64,000 bases of DNA from Haberlea rhodopensis. Taxonomy: Eukaryota > Streptophyta > Magnoliopsida > Lamiales > Gesneriaceae. The position numbers and the translations under genes were made by a program. The DNA lies in the NCBI GenBank assembly GCA_907163345.1, contig CAJQUN010000009.1, positions 1,550,001-1,614,000 on the forward strand, in the 5' to 3' direction. Of the stretch, positions 47,338 through 57,910 are shown in pieces. Numbering within the stretch: the first letter of the stretch is position 1; each line of letters starts with the position of its first letter. Under the pieces are notes generated by a model. That model searched no databases, was not told where the DNA came from, and saw only the letters and a program-made list of their open reading frames with translations.

Positions 47338-48612
47338 ATGAAGAGTGCTTGTAAGGTAATATAGCATTCAACATTTTGTATAACGAATTCCACCTAGTTT
47401 CTAATGGTGATAGAAAGAGAAGATGCTTTAAACAATTAGATAAAACATAATTGTTTCCAATCACGCTTAACAAGGCTCGTGCGTAACCATTTAGCATAGT
47501 ATTTCATTTTCTCAATACATGCTGAGTGATACCAACTTTAACAGCCAAATTAATAACATGACATACACATCTAACATGAAAAAACAACAACATCAAGCAT
47601 TAGTTTCAGATGAGTCTTTAAATCACGCATCGCAACATTGTTATTCGCAGCGTTGTCTAATGTTATTGAAAATACCTTATCCTGAATTCCATAATGTCTA
47701 CAAGTGTGAAATATATATTTAGCAATTACATAACCAGTATGTGCACAATCTAACTTATCTAAAGACAAAATTCATTTTTGCATACACCAAATATCATCAA
47801 TCCAATGATAAGTGACAACAAGATATGAACCCGAATTTAAAAATTTGTCCAAATATCTGTTCTTAAGCTAACCCTACGAGACAAACTAGAAAGATGTTGA
47901 AACAATGTATTTCTATATTCAACAAATTACGTTCATACAAATTTTTTTAGTGTGTGCCTATAAATATGTTTAAACATGGGTTGTATAGACGAACAAAATT
48001 CAATAAAAACCAGCATGTTTAGCTTGTATAAAAGGTAGTTCATATCTAATCACATATCTAACAAGTGACATACGGTTAATTTCAGCAGTTAAAATAAAAT
48101 TCATGACAGTGAGAACATTAATTTGTGCTTGTGTTGCTTCTCGACCTAATGGTTGTAATGTTGTCTCATCAACATTATGTTTTTACTAAGTGTTTTTTAA
48201 ATATTACGGTGCCTCCACTGGAACCACCAGCTTTATATGAATATTGTATCTTACATAATTTACATATTGCAATAGATTCGCTGGTACCTTCTTTTTGATC
48301 GAGTTCAAAGTGATCACATATCTTACTTCTTTTGGCAAGAGTCGGTTGTCTACTCACTGCTGTAGTGGCTCCGGATGACTCCACTTGTTGTCTCTCTTGG
48401 GCTTGGGCAGCAGGAGGTTCGGCAGGTTGTTCGGGTTGTTGCGATTCGACGTTCATAGATGAACCACAAACTTTGAGGTCAACAAAATAATCAAATTTTC
48501 ATTTAACTCATGAATTGGCACATGCAAATTAATTCCCGAAGATGAACTCAGTGATAGACGACCCGGGACGAGACCCCGGCTACGACCAGCGCCGCTACTA
48601 GATGAAGATGTC
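47338..48612 (-). pseudogene. hAT transposase, truncated and frameshifted
   Basis: The minus strand starts at the ATG at 48612 (MTSSSSSGAGRSRG). A BED-type zinc finger follows, KRSKICDHFELDQKEGTSES with CKLCKIQYSYK and H/Hx-type ending GGTVIFKKHL (about 48370-48185). Then come the hAT blocks HTGYVIAKYIFHTCRHYG and KVFSITLDNAANNNVAMRDL (about 47740-47600) and LETRWNSLYKML (about 47410-47365). Frames change near 48470, 48180 and between the later blocks. The C-terminal dimerisation domain is absent because the copy ends at the junction with the LTR at 47337. Inactive Ac-like element. Confidence 0.8.
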
Positions 48613-49051
48613 ATTATTATATAAGTAAATTGTAGATAGCACAATGGAGAGAAAAATATGAGATTGAAGTATACAACTTTGTAAGAATGAATTGTGGGGA
48701 TTTACAAAGCACAACACACATATTTATAGTTTTTTTTTTATAAAAAAAAACTGAACGTTGGCAATGGCTAAAGAGTCGTTGCCAAGCGTTCAGCAAGGCA
48801 ACGACTATATAGCTGTTGCCTTGCTGACATTTAATTTTTTTCTCAAAATTAACCGGTTCCAGAATCGGAACCGGTCCGATAGCATCGAAACCGATGGTGC
48901 TACAGGTTTGGATCCCCGGAATCACCTCGGACCGGTTTCTTACAGGTTCCAGGGCGGTTCGAATCCGGTTAGCCCAGTTTCTGTTTCGAACCGGGCTAAC
49001 CGGTTCATTTTGGGCCGGGTCCGGATTGACCCTGTCCGATAAGCACCCCTA
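48613..49051 (-). mobile_element. hAT 5' terminal and subterminal region
   Basis: The element end, read on the minus strand, is TAGGGGTGCTTATCGG (from 49051), followed by GC-rich CGGGCC/CCGGTT wording (ACCCGGCCC, AACCGGTTAGCCC), characteristic of plant hAT termini. Further in are short palindromes around GGCAACG...GTTGCC (about 48762-48830). The other terminus is missing, so no target duplication can be tested. Confidence 0.7.
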
Positions 49052-49092
49052 ATGGGGACTTTGGGTATGTCTAACCGAGATGGACAAAGTTA

Positions 49093-50060
49093 AATTTACA
49101 TTCAAGTTCTTCCAAAATTCAGCCAATGGAACATTCTTGCTGAATTCTATAACATGAACTACTACAGGATTTGCTGAAGAACTCTTTGAAACAAAGAGAA
49201 GAATTCTTTGGGAAAACAAGATTCCGACGAGTAAAGAAACTTATCGGAAGTTCTGCAACATGGCACACATCGGCCGATGGAAAGATCGGGTTTGCCAGGC
49301 GTGCCCAGAACGGAAAGAGCCAGAGTCCGGGAAAGGGTTCCGGCCCAAGCTTGATCGACAGGAAGCAGAAAAAGATAAGAGATCTGCATACAAGAGGACA
49401 CATTTTCCTAAAGCTCGGGGACCACAAAAATCAATAATGTAAGGATTCTCCGACCAAGGAAAAAGGCATGGACCATTAAACACAATCAGACAAAATAATG
49501 GACCACTCACGAGAAAAGTTGGCATACTCAGACAAAATATGCCAAACCACAGATAAAGGCGCACTCGCGTTTGGAATCCACATTTGAAGTCCGGGTTCAT
49601 GCATATATAAGGCCAGACATTGAGGAAGCTTATGACATCAGAAATTTTCCATAATAGTCTCCAAACTATAAACTGATCATATTTTCATAGATTGGCAATT
49701 CTCTTTTCTTTCTAAGAATTCAAGTTTTCAATTCTGTCTGTTAATGTATTTCGAGTCTAGCCTCATATGTGAGAGGCTAAACAAGTTAGTCTCCTCCCAC
49801 GAGAAGATGTATTAATGTAATAAATATTATAAGTATTTTCAGAATAAAACGAAGGCTTTTGCCCCATCTATCTCTCAGATTTATTTAAAATATTTTTATA
49901 TCTGGTTATGCTATACTCCTTAAGGTAGGAAATGAATTAAGGTTGTGCTATGTATTTTTTGAAGGAGTCGGATAAATTGCAGACTAACCTCGCCTGAGGG
50001 GCTATGGTTGGATGATGAAGAGTCATTCGTAAAACAGTATAGGGGACGTAATTTTCCGAC
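49093..50060 (+). other. Unclassified remnant with viral/retroelement-like control region
   Basis: An open frame without an obvious start (about 49156-49442) has codon-like composition and basic residues (QACPERKEPESG, Lys/Arg-rich end). It is followed by a TATATAA box at 49604-49610 and, about 210-240 nt further, polyadenylation signals AATAAA at 49819-49824 and 49843-49848. A promoter followed closely by a polyadenylation site downstream of a coding end is the layout of pararetrovirus or LTR genomes, where a short terminal repeat in the RNA is made. I cannot match the protein to a named family. An endogenous caulimovirid piece or a non-autonomous LTR element are both possible. Incomplete and not functional as seen. 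Confidence 0.35.
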
Positions 50061-51014
50061 TTGTGGATTTGCAACTCACCTCAACTAGTGTCGTTATGGT
50101 CAAAAAATATATATTATTTTGTCAAAATTTTATTGTTTTCCGTAAGCGAGATGTGTCTGTTATAATTTTAAGCAATTCTCTTAAATAAAGGGTAAAATGA
50201 TCTGAAAAATAAAGAAATGTAGAAGAAGACAAAACTATGGAGCTATCTTAAAGTTATTTTAAATAGGGAGGAATCTTAAAGTTGAAAGTAGGTATGTGAA
50301 TTTTAGTGTAAGTACCCTTAAAATAATAATAATTTTTTATTCCTAGAATAAAATAAAATTATTTTATTTAAAATAAGAAATCTATTAATTTGAGATATCG
50401 GTAAAAAAAACCTACCGATGCAAAAGCGCGGAAGAAGCGAGTGCCGACGCAGCCACTGTGTATAACGCTGCGTTTTTGCTTTCCATACCCCACCCATATT
50501 TTTGTCCCGCCCACGCGTTCTACACTCTAAAATTGTCATTAATAACTACTTTTTATTCCATTTTGTATGGAATATAGCTTTATTTATCTTTAAATTAAAT
50601 AAAAAAGATTTTTTTACGGGGAGATGGACGAATTTTTTTGCACACAGCATAATTCGAGCCGTCCCAAATAGGGACATGCGTTGTGCCACTCCTGCTAAGG
50701 CCACTCAAATAAAAACAATTTTATGTTGACATTACTAGTATTTGGATTTGGTTAATACATTTTTAAAATTTTTTTATTCAATTTATCTTCAATTATTATT
50801 TTTACTATTAATAAAATAAAAAGTGTTATAAAACCTCAGTTTTTCTCTTGTTGTGGCCATTCTATTATTTATAACTATAACTCCAATTTTTAAATTAGTA
50901 GAAATTTGATTAGAGGGGAATTTTATCCACTGAAAAACTATTTTAAATTCATAAATATATGTTTCTCTAATTATTCATCAATAGGTTTAATATTAAATTA
51001 ATTACATAGATTAA
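50061..51014. other. AT-rich intergenic region
   Basis: A GC-richer island at about 50410-50520 (AAGCGCGGAAGAAGCG...) and a dispersed-repeat phrase CGAGCCGTCCCAAATAGGG at about 50656 are the only features. No gene supported. Confidence 0.5.
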
Positions 51015-51019
51015 AAAAG

Positions 51020-53112
51020 TGTAAGTACCCTAGTTCCCTAGTTCCTTAAGTGCGGATTAAAGGCGTAAATAAAAAATTTCCATGCATAAACAGAGTATAA
51101 AGGTTGTGTTGATGCCCTGAGCTATTAAATTGCAGTGCCAAAATAAAGTTCCAAAAGGGATTAGTTACATTCTCAACCAATAAATGCTAATCATATAGCT
51201 TTACACTACTCCTAGAGTAGAGACTATACAAAATAATTAAGCCTGCTATGCCAAAAGCACTCCTCACTGGCTCACCGCATCAACCCGCCTTAGCCCGTCC
51301 GCCCAAAAGTACCCTACAGGAACAACCTCAAACCATGAGCATGTATATAAATCATATTCACAATAATATGATCATAATTCAATGCATAAACCGTAAATGC
51401 AACCCACTTCCTGTATTTAACACATTTAAAAGCTCCCTTGGTTGTCCCTGTACCACAATAATAATCAAAGGATTATAATGCCAATATTCATGTCATGACA
51501 TGTATCCATTCCGTGTATATCAATGGCCAATTTCCAGTCTTATTATATCAGTGGCATAATACCCCTCGCGTTTATATGACAACGACATTAATACCCTTCG
51601 CTTCGACATATTAGCGGCATAATATCCCTCGCATCAATATAACAGCGGCATTATCCTTCGCTTCGACATATTTGCGGCAAATATTCTTCATCGCTAAATA
51701 TGACAGCGGCAAGTATTCTATCATCGCTTCGACATGACGGCGGCAAGTATTCTATCATCACTGCAATATAATCTCGACTCACAATATATATGCAACCGTA
51801 ATGCATATCCAACCATGTATGCAACCATAATGCATAACCAACCATATATGCAACCATAATGCATATCCAATCATGTATGCAACCATAATGCATAATTAAG
51901 ACCATGTATGCAACCATAATGCATAACCAATCAAAGCGTAATAAATACGTTTTACCGTCCGATGCTCGTACGTCTCACTACGTACATTAGTTCCAAAAGT
52001 GGAGATATCGTGGAACTTTATCTCCTTTGATGTGTGGCTACCTGGGATGGTTCTACACAATCACATGAATCCATATTAGAAGCCAATAAATGAACCATTA
52101 CCAAAAACATCATCATTTAGAACAAAATCCCAAAACCCACATTTTATGCCTTGCGATCGATCGGTTCCTAAGCCCCGATCGATCGCTAAGTGAAGAAAAA
52201 TAGGCATCCAAGTACTGCCTCCACCGATCGATCGAAACTTTTTATCGATCGATCGAGACATCACACCGATCGATCGGAACAAAATTACCGATCGATCGGT
52301 AAGCTCATTCTACGCCTTGTTCAGGCTCTGCCCTGCTCGATCGATCGGACCCTAATTTCGATCGATCGAGCAGCCCTGTTCCAGCGAGAATCCTCCAAGT
52401 ATGAGCTTCCAACAACACCTAAACTCATATACAACCAATAACAACCACCATGCTCAACATTTAACCACAAAACAACCTTAAAATACATCCCCCAAACATA
52501 AACAACATGTTGGACCAAAATCCACCCTTTTTAACCCCAAAAACAAGCTACAAACCCAACCAAAACTCAACAAGACTTCACCATAATGAAAGCTTACAAC
52601 TTGAGCTTTAAGTTTTTAGCAAGAACTCACAAAAGACCCATTTTTCAAAGCTTTCTCCTCCCCTCTTGTTTCAGAAACGAAAAATGGAAACTTTTGGATG
52701 AATGGAGGAGGTTGTAGGGACATACAGCTGATAGAGAGGAGTGATGGGATGTAAAGGTGGGTGCAAGTGGCTCCCTTGCCAACTTATGGGATTTAAATGT
52801 TCATCTAAACAAAAGCATGTGTATAGAATATCCCAACATGATATTTTAAAAGCATTTTACCACAATGCACCAAAAGCACCATTAAAATCATGCTTTACCA
52901 AAAATTACAAACCAACACATTTAAACCATTATAACATCAGATTTCCCAACATGTATAACATGCACCCTGAAATGCTCTACCGGGTCACGCCTACCATGTG
53001 ACAAGCATTTCACCAAGATAATTAGTCCCAACACATAATCTAATTATCACCATAATATCACATAAACATAATTAATGCCCAAATTGCAATTAATGATTTC
53101 GGGGATATCACA
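51020..53112 (-). repeat. Gypsy 3' LTR (2093 bp)
   Basis: Contains three internal repeat zones, in plus coordinates: roughly 40-bp units with GCGGCA...TTCGACAT (about 51540-51760), roughly 29-30-bp units with ATGCAACCATAATGCATA (51785-51930), and a cluster of CGATCGATCG palindromes (52155-52372). Compared with the other LTR it has an 8-bp duplication near its outer end (TAGTTCCC) and about 20 bp more in the palindrome cluster near 52170. Confidence 0.92.
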
Positions 53113-53132
53113 ATACTCCCATACTTATAAGA
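53113..53132 (-). other. Polypurine tract of the gypsy element
   Basis: Minus strand TAAGTATGGGAGTATT directly before the 3' LTR start, preceded by TTTCGAGGGCGAAATC, the usual context downstream of chromovirus integrase. It primes plus-strand DNA synthesis. Confidence 0.65.
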
Positions 53133-53182
53133 TTTCGCCCTCGAAATCGCATGCACTTACCCAAATCGAAACTAAACATAAA

Positions 53183-54405
53183 TCACATACCAGAGAATAG
53201 TTCCGGGTAGTGCTGCACCATATGCTGCTCCATCTCCCACGTGGCCTCCTCGACACCCCTGCGATCCCACTGTACCTTTACCATTGGTATCACTTTGTTC
53301 CGAAGCCTGCGATCAGCCCTATCCAGAATCCTGACTGGCCGTTCCTCATAGGATATATCAGAATCTAACTGAACCTCAGAAGACTGCAATACATGCGACG
53401 GATCGGCTCATACTTCCGCAGCATAGATACATGAAACACGTCGTGAATACCAAACAACGACGGTGGCAGTGCCAAACGGTAAGCCAAGGTACCGATGCGC
53501 TGTAAAATTTCATACGGTCCCACATACCTTCGAGATAATTTACCACGCATACCAAACCGAACCACACCCCTGAAAGGTGAAATCTTCAAAAAGACCCTGT
53601 CTCCGAACTGAAATTCCAACGGTCTCCGCCGTTTATTCGCATAGGCGGCCTGCCTGTCCTGGGCTGCCTTCATTTTCTGACAGATGATCTTTACCTTATC
53701 CTCCATTTCCCAAATCAGTTCGGGTCCTCCTACCGCTTTACTGGTCAAGTCATCCCAGTATAATGGCGACTTACAACGCGTACCATACAAAGCCTCAAAC
53801 GGTGTCATCTGAATACTCGCCTGATAGCTGTTGTTGTATGAAAACTCTACCAAGGCCAAAGAATCTTGCCATAAGGCATCAAATTCTAATACGCAAGCCC
53901 TCAACATGTCCTCGAGCGTCTGTATAGTGCGCTCTGTCTGACCATCCGTCTGGGGATGATAAGCCGTACTCAATCTCACCTCAGAGCCCAAAGCTGACTG
54001 TAAACCTCCCCAGAAATGAGAGGTGAACCGCGGATCTCTGTCAGACACAATGGACACTGGAATCCCATGTAGTCTCACTATGTCCCGGACATACAACTGA
54101 GCCATCCTCAAGTATATGTACGTCATACAGTAGGGGATGAAGTGAGCTACCTTTGTCAGCCTGTCAATGATCACCCAAATGACATCACAACCCGAAGTAG
54201 TCCTCGGCAAGTGGGTCACAAAGTCCATAGATATATGCTCCCACTTCCACTCCGGTATCTCTAAGCTCCTTAGCTCGCCACCGGGTCTCTGCCTCTCTGC
54301 CTTAACCTGCTGGCAGATCATACACCTCTTGACAAATGAGATCACATCACGTTTCATCCGTTTCCACCAGAACTGATCACACAAGTCCTTATACATTTTC
54401 CTCCC
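53183..54405 (-). pseudogene. Gypsy integrase with chromodomain
   Basis: Continuation of the polyprotein after a TGA where related copies have a Gly codon (about 54407). Zinc-region Cys pair CMICQQVK, core segments SMDFVTHLP and VSIVSDRDPRF, then YHPQTDGQTERTIQTLEDML with the third acidic residue, the GPY/F motif RYVGPYEILQRIG, and a chromodomain VKVQWDRRGVEEATWEMEQH at the end. A one-base loss near 53400 separates the main frame (54396-53365) from the chromodomain frame (53389-53183). The chromodomain targets integration to modified chromatin in this clade. Confidence 0.88.
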
Positions 54406-56076
54406 TCATGGGTGGATGCTAAATCGGCTGCTATGAGCTTGCTCTAAGATTTCTCTACGCAACTCCGGCGTACATGGGACTACCCATCGGTTACCGAGTC
54501 TCAAAGAACCATCCTCAGCCACCCTGAACTTCGATGGCTGCCCCTGAAGTTCCAAAGATGACCATCTCTGAATCTCAACATCTGTCCTCTGAGCTCTCCT
54601 GATATGCTCATAGATATCTGGCTCAGCCAATAAGGTCGATACATGCACAGGCGATGTATCCACGTCAAAGTCATAGCCCAGATAGCAATATGAAATCATC
54701 ATAGCCGACAAATGCATGACCTCCTCAGCAGTACTCTTCACCTTCCGACTCAAGGCGTCTGCTGTCAAGTTCGCCTTCCCCGGATGGTACTCAATCTCAC
54801 AGTCATAGTCTTTGAGCAAATCCATCCATCTTCTCTGACGCATATTCAACTCCGCCTGAGTAAACAAGAATTTTAGGCTCTTATGATCCGTGTATATGGT
54901 AAAAGATGTACCATACAGATAGTGCCTCCAAATCTTCAGGGCAAAGATAATAGCTGCCAACTCCAAATCATGAACTGGGTATCTAGCCTCATGCGGCTTC
55001 AACTGTCTCGATGCATAAGCTACCACGTGCTTGTCTTGCATCAATACACATCCCAAGCCCTGAAGTGATGCGTCAGTATATAGAACAAACTTCTTGTTCT
55101 CCGTGGAAATTACCAATATAGGAGCCGTGGTCAAACGATGCTTTAACTCTTGAAAGCTCTGTTCACAAACCTCAGACCAATAAAACGGTATCCCCTCCTG
55201 AGTCAACTGAGTCAGTGGCTTAGCAATCTTAGAAAATCCTTCGACGAAGCGTCGATAATAGCCAGCCAAACCAAGAAAACTCTGTATCTCAGGCGCAGAA
55301 GTGGGTGCAGCCCACTCCATCACAGCCTCAATCTTCCTGGGGTCCACTGAAATCCAACTGCTAGATATGACATGCCCCAGAAACACTACACTGCTCAACC
55401 AAAACTCACACTTGCTGAGCTTGGCATATAATTGGTGATCTCTGAGGATCTGGAGCACCGTCCTCAAGTGTTGCACATGCTCTTCCTCGCTCCGAGAGTA
55501 GATGAGTATATCGTCAATAAACACAATGACGAACTGATCCAGATAGGGTTGGAACACCCGATTCATCAAGCTCATAAAGACAGCCGGGGCGTTCGTCACA
55601 CCGAACGGCATTACCAAGAACTCGTAGTGCCCATACCGAGTCCTAAATGCTGTCTTCTGCACATCCTCCTCCCTGACCCGTATCTGATGGTACCCGGATC
55701 TCAAATCAATCTTACTATGCAGCTTCGTGCCTTGCAACTGGTCAAACAAGTCGTCGATCCTTGGAAGAGGATACTTATTCTTCACCGTGGCCTTGTTCAG
55801 TTGCCGGTAATCGATGCACAACCGCATCGAACCATCATTCTTCTTCACAAAAAGAACCGGTGCGCCCCAAGGCGATACGCTAGGGCGTATATATCCTTTA
55901 TCAAAGAGCTCCTGTAACTGCTCCTTCAATTCCCTCAACTCCGCCGGTGCCATCCTGTAAGGTGAACGAGAGATAGTGGATGTCCCCGGTAATAACTCAA
56001 TCCCAAACTCGACTTCCCTAGCCGGTGGGAATCCTGGAATCTCCCCCGGGAACACATCGGCAAATTCCGCTACCAC
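54406..56076 (-). CDS. Gypsy reverse transcriptase-RNase H
   Basis: Uninterrupted 556-codon frame. RT starts VAEFADVFPGEIPGFPP and includes YIRPSVSPWGAPVLFVKK, the LNKATVKNKYPLPRIDDLFD block, FLVMPFGVTNAPAVF and the catalytic box VIVFIDDILIYSRS (FIDD, the usual gypsy variant). RNase H follows with LYTDASLQGLGCVLMQ, TDHKSLKFLF and the ADALSRK signature. The beginning of the integrase zinc region (EQAHSSRFSIHP) is reached before the stop. All catalytic residues visible are present. It is part of a polyprotein cut by upstream and downstream stops, so it is unlikely to be made from this copy. Confidence 0.9.
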   Translation of the reverse strand: MVAEFADVFPGEIPGFPPAREVEFGIELLPGTSTISRSPYRMAPAELRELKEQLQELFDKGYIRPSVSPWGAPVLFVKKNDGSMRLCIDYRQLNKATVKNKYPLPRIDDLFDQLQGTKLHSKIDLRSGYHQIRVREEDVQKTAFRTRYGHYEFLVMPFGVTNAPAVFMSLMNRVFQPYLDQFVIVFIDDILIYSRSEEEHVQHLRTVLQILRDHQLYAKLSKCEFWLSSVVFLGHVISSSWISVDPRKIEAVMEWAAPTSAPEIQSFLGLAGYYRRFVEGFSKIAKPLTQLTQEGIPFYWSEVCEQSFQELKHRLTTAPILVISTENKKFVLYTDASLQGLGCVLMQDKHVVAYASRQLKPHEARYPVHDLELAAIIFALKIWRHYLYGTSFTIYTDHKSLKFLFTQAELNMRQRRWMDLLKDYDCEIEYHPGKANLTADALSRKVKSTAEEVMHLSAMMISYCYLGYDFDVDTSPVHVSTLLAEPDIYEHIRRAQRTDVEIQRWSSLELQGQPSKFRVAEDGSLRLGNRWVVPCTPELRREILEQAHSSRFSIHP

Positions 56077-56186
56077 TGGTATATCCTAAACTCTTAACTC
56101 TTTGCTCTTTCCCAACATATCCACGGCATAGATGATATAACCCGTGTGTCCACGTTCCAATAATTGGGACATTTTAATTGCCGAAA

Positions 56187-57700
56187 TCAATGGAATCTTC
56201 GCACGAGAACCGTTGCATAGAAAATCCACTTAACTCCCAAATGAGATCTGAACCGTACTGTCCTCTGTCGACAATCTACCACTGCCTGATATCTGTTCAG
56301 AATGTCGATGCCCACAATGCAGTCGAAATCTGACATACCCAAAACAATCAAATCTGCCTTTATCTCATTGCCCTCAAAATAAATGAGGCAGTCCATCAGA
56401 AGCTGATCAGCAACAACTTTCCTTCCAGTGGGTGTCGAGACCAATAGAGACGTGGGCAACGGAGACATGCACATATGATGTCTCGCCACAAAGTCCGCAG
56501 ACACAAAGGAGTGCGAAGCACCTGTGTCTATCAAAATAAAGGCGGAATACGTAAATAGAAGGCACGTACCAGCTATCACTTCCTCTGGGGCTGCATCGGC
56601 CTGCTCCCTGGTCAATGCATAGACCTGTCCCTGAGGTGGCCCCATCGGATGTCCTCCCACATGTCGAGGTACCATCGGCGGCCTCTGCTGAAATGTACCA
56701 CTAGAAAATCTCCCTCGACCTTCCCTGAGATCCGTCTGGCCTTCCCGATTAGGGTAACGCCAAGCAATGTGGCCCGACTTGCCACATATGTAGCATGCAG
56801 AACAATCACGCATCAAATGCGGCCCTCCGCAAAAGTGGCACTTAACCTCTCCAACTCTACCAGGTCCTCCAAAAGTAGATGCACCACCTCTCCCGTCACC
56901 TTGTTTCCGGCCATCCGGTCGCTTTCCGCTAAAACGGGAAGAAGAAGAAGTCCCTCGTGACTTAAAAGATCCCCGTGGCCTCAGATTCTCTGATGTAAAT
57001 CTCTGTGATGAGGCTGGTGGGGGTGCGGCATCAGTATAAGCACTCACCCCAATCTCTGCCAACTCCGCTCTTACAAGTGCATCATCAAAGGATGTCAGGT
57101 TGTTAGAAATCACCCGATCAAATAGTTCCGGTCGCAACCCCTTCAAAAAGTTCCTAATCTTTGCATGTCCATTGGTGGCAATGTGTGGAACATACCTCAA
57201 CAAGGACGAGTAGTGCATGGCATAGTCCGAAACTGTCATGCTCCCTTGTTTCAAGTTTGTAAACTCATCCTCCTTTGATTGTCTAGCCGCAGCCGAGAAG
57301 TATCGGTTTAAAAACGAGTTCTGAATAGAGTCCAGTCGACCACCATGCCTTGAGCCCTCAACTCCATCACAGTCGTCTTCCACCACATAGAAGACTTTTT
57401 TGCCAATTGAAATTCCGCCAATCTCAACCATGCCGTTCTAGCACACGGCGCAGTTACAAAGATCTGTTCCAATCTCTCTAGCCACTCTTCGGCCTCTTCC
57501 CCTGTTTCTGTCCCTTCAAACATAGGCGGGTGGAAGGTCAGGAACTGTGTCAGGCTAAGCTCCCCTGGTAGTAGTAACTGAGCAACCGGTTCCATGCCCA
57601 CGGCAGGTGGGGGTAAAGGATTTGCCTGACCAATGCTAGCGTTCACGCTCCCAACATCACCAACCTCTTCATTAAGGTTCCCCGCATTCATAGCAGCCAT
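56187..57700 (-). pseudogene. Gypsy gag-protease, frameshifted
   Basis: Start ATG at 57700 (MAAMNAGNLNEEVGDVGSVN). The capsid has EEWLERLEQIFVTAPC and a frameshift near 57320, after which the second frame continues FLNRYFSAAARQSKEDEF to the end. Zinc knuckles: CHFCGGPHLMRDC is complete, while CYICGKSGHIAWRYP has Tyr in place of the last Cys. The protease motif LIDTGASHSF is at about 56530. The C-terminus runs to 56187, and a further in-frame stop near 56083 separates it from RT. Confidence 0.88.
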
Positions 57701-57889
57701 GCTGTAATACAAGGGTTAACAACAATTCCAAACAATATACATGTTATGCCGTTAGATAACATGAACGATAATAAGCATGTTATTATAACAGTTTATACAC
57801 CAATATGCGCCACATGCATAAACATGCTCAAATGTAAACACTTAGCTAACCATGCTAAGGCTACCCTTCACTCATCCCGTGTTCTCTAA

Positions 57890-57906
57890 CCATTGCTCTG
57901 ATACCA
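57890..57906 (-). other. Primer binding site (tRNA-iMet type)
   Basis: Minus strand TGGTATCAGAGCAATGG, four bases inside the 5' LTR. The first 12 bases are complementary to the 3' end of plant initiator tRNA-Met, the usual primer of chromoviruses. Confidence 0.85.
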
Positions 57907-57910
57907 CTAA

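Noticed and set aside
49171..49437. Several overlapping ORFs on both strands
   Set aside because: At most one frame can be real; only the plus-strand frame ending at 49442 before the TATATAA box was kept, at low confidence.
51651..51917. Minus-strand ORF with repeated MHYGCIH/MVAYM phrases, also at 58488-58793
   Set aside because: Comes from tandem repeats in the two LTR copies; no independent gene evidence.
55432..55917. 161-codon plus-strand ORF
   Set aside because: Antisense shadow of the intact gypsy RT frame.
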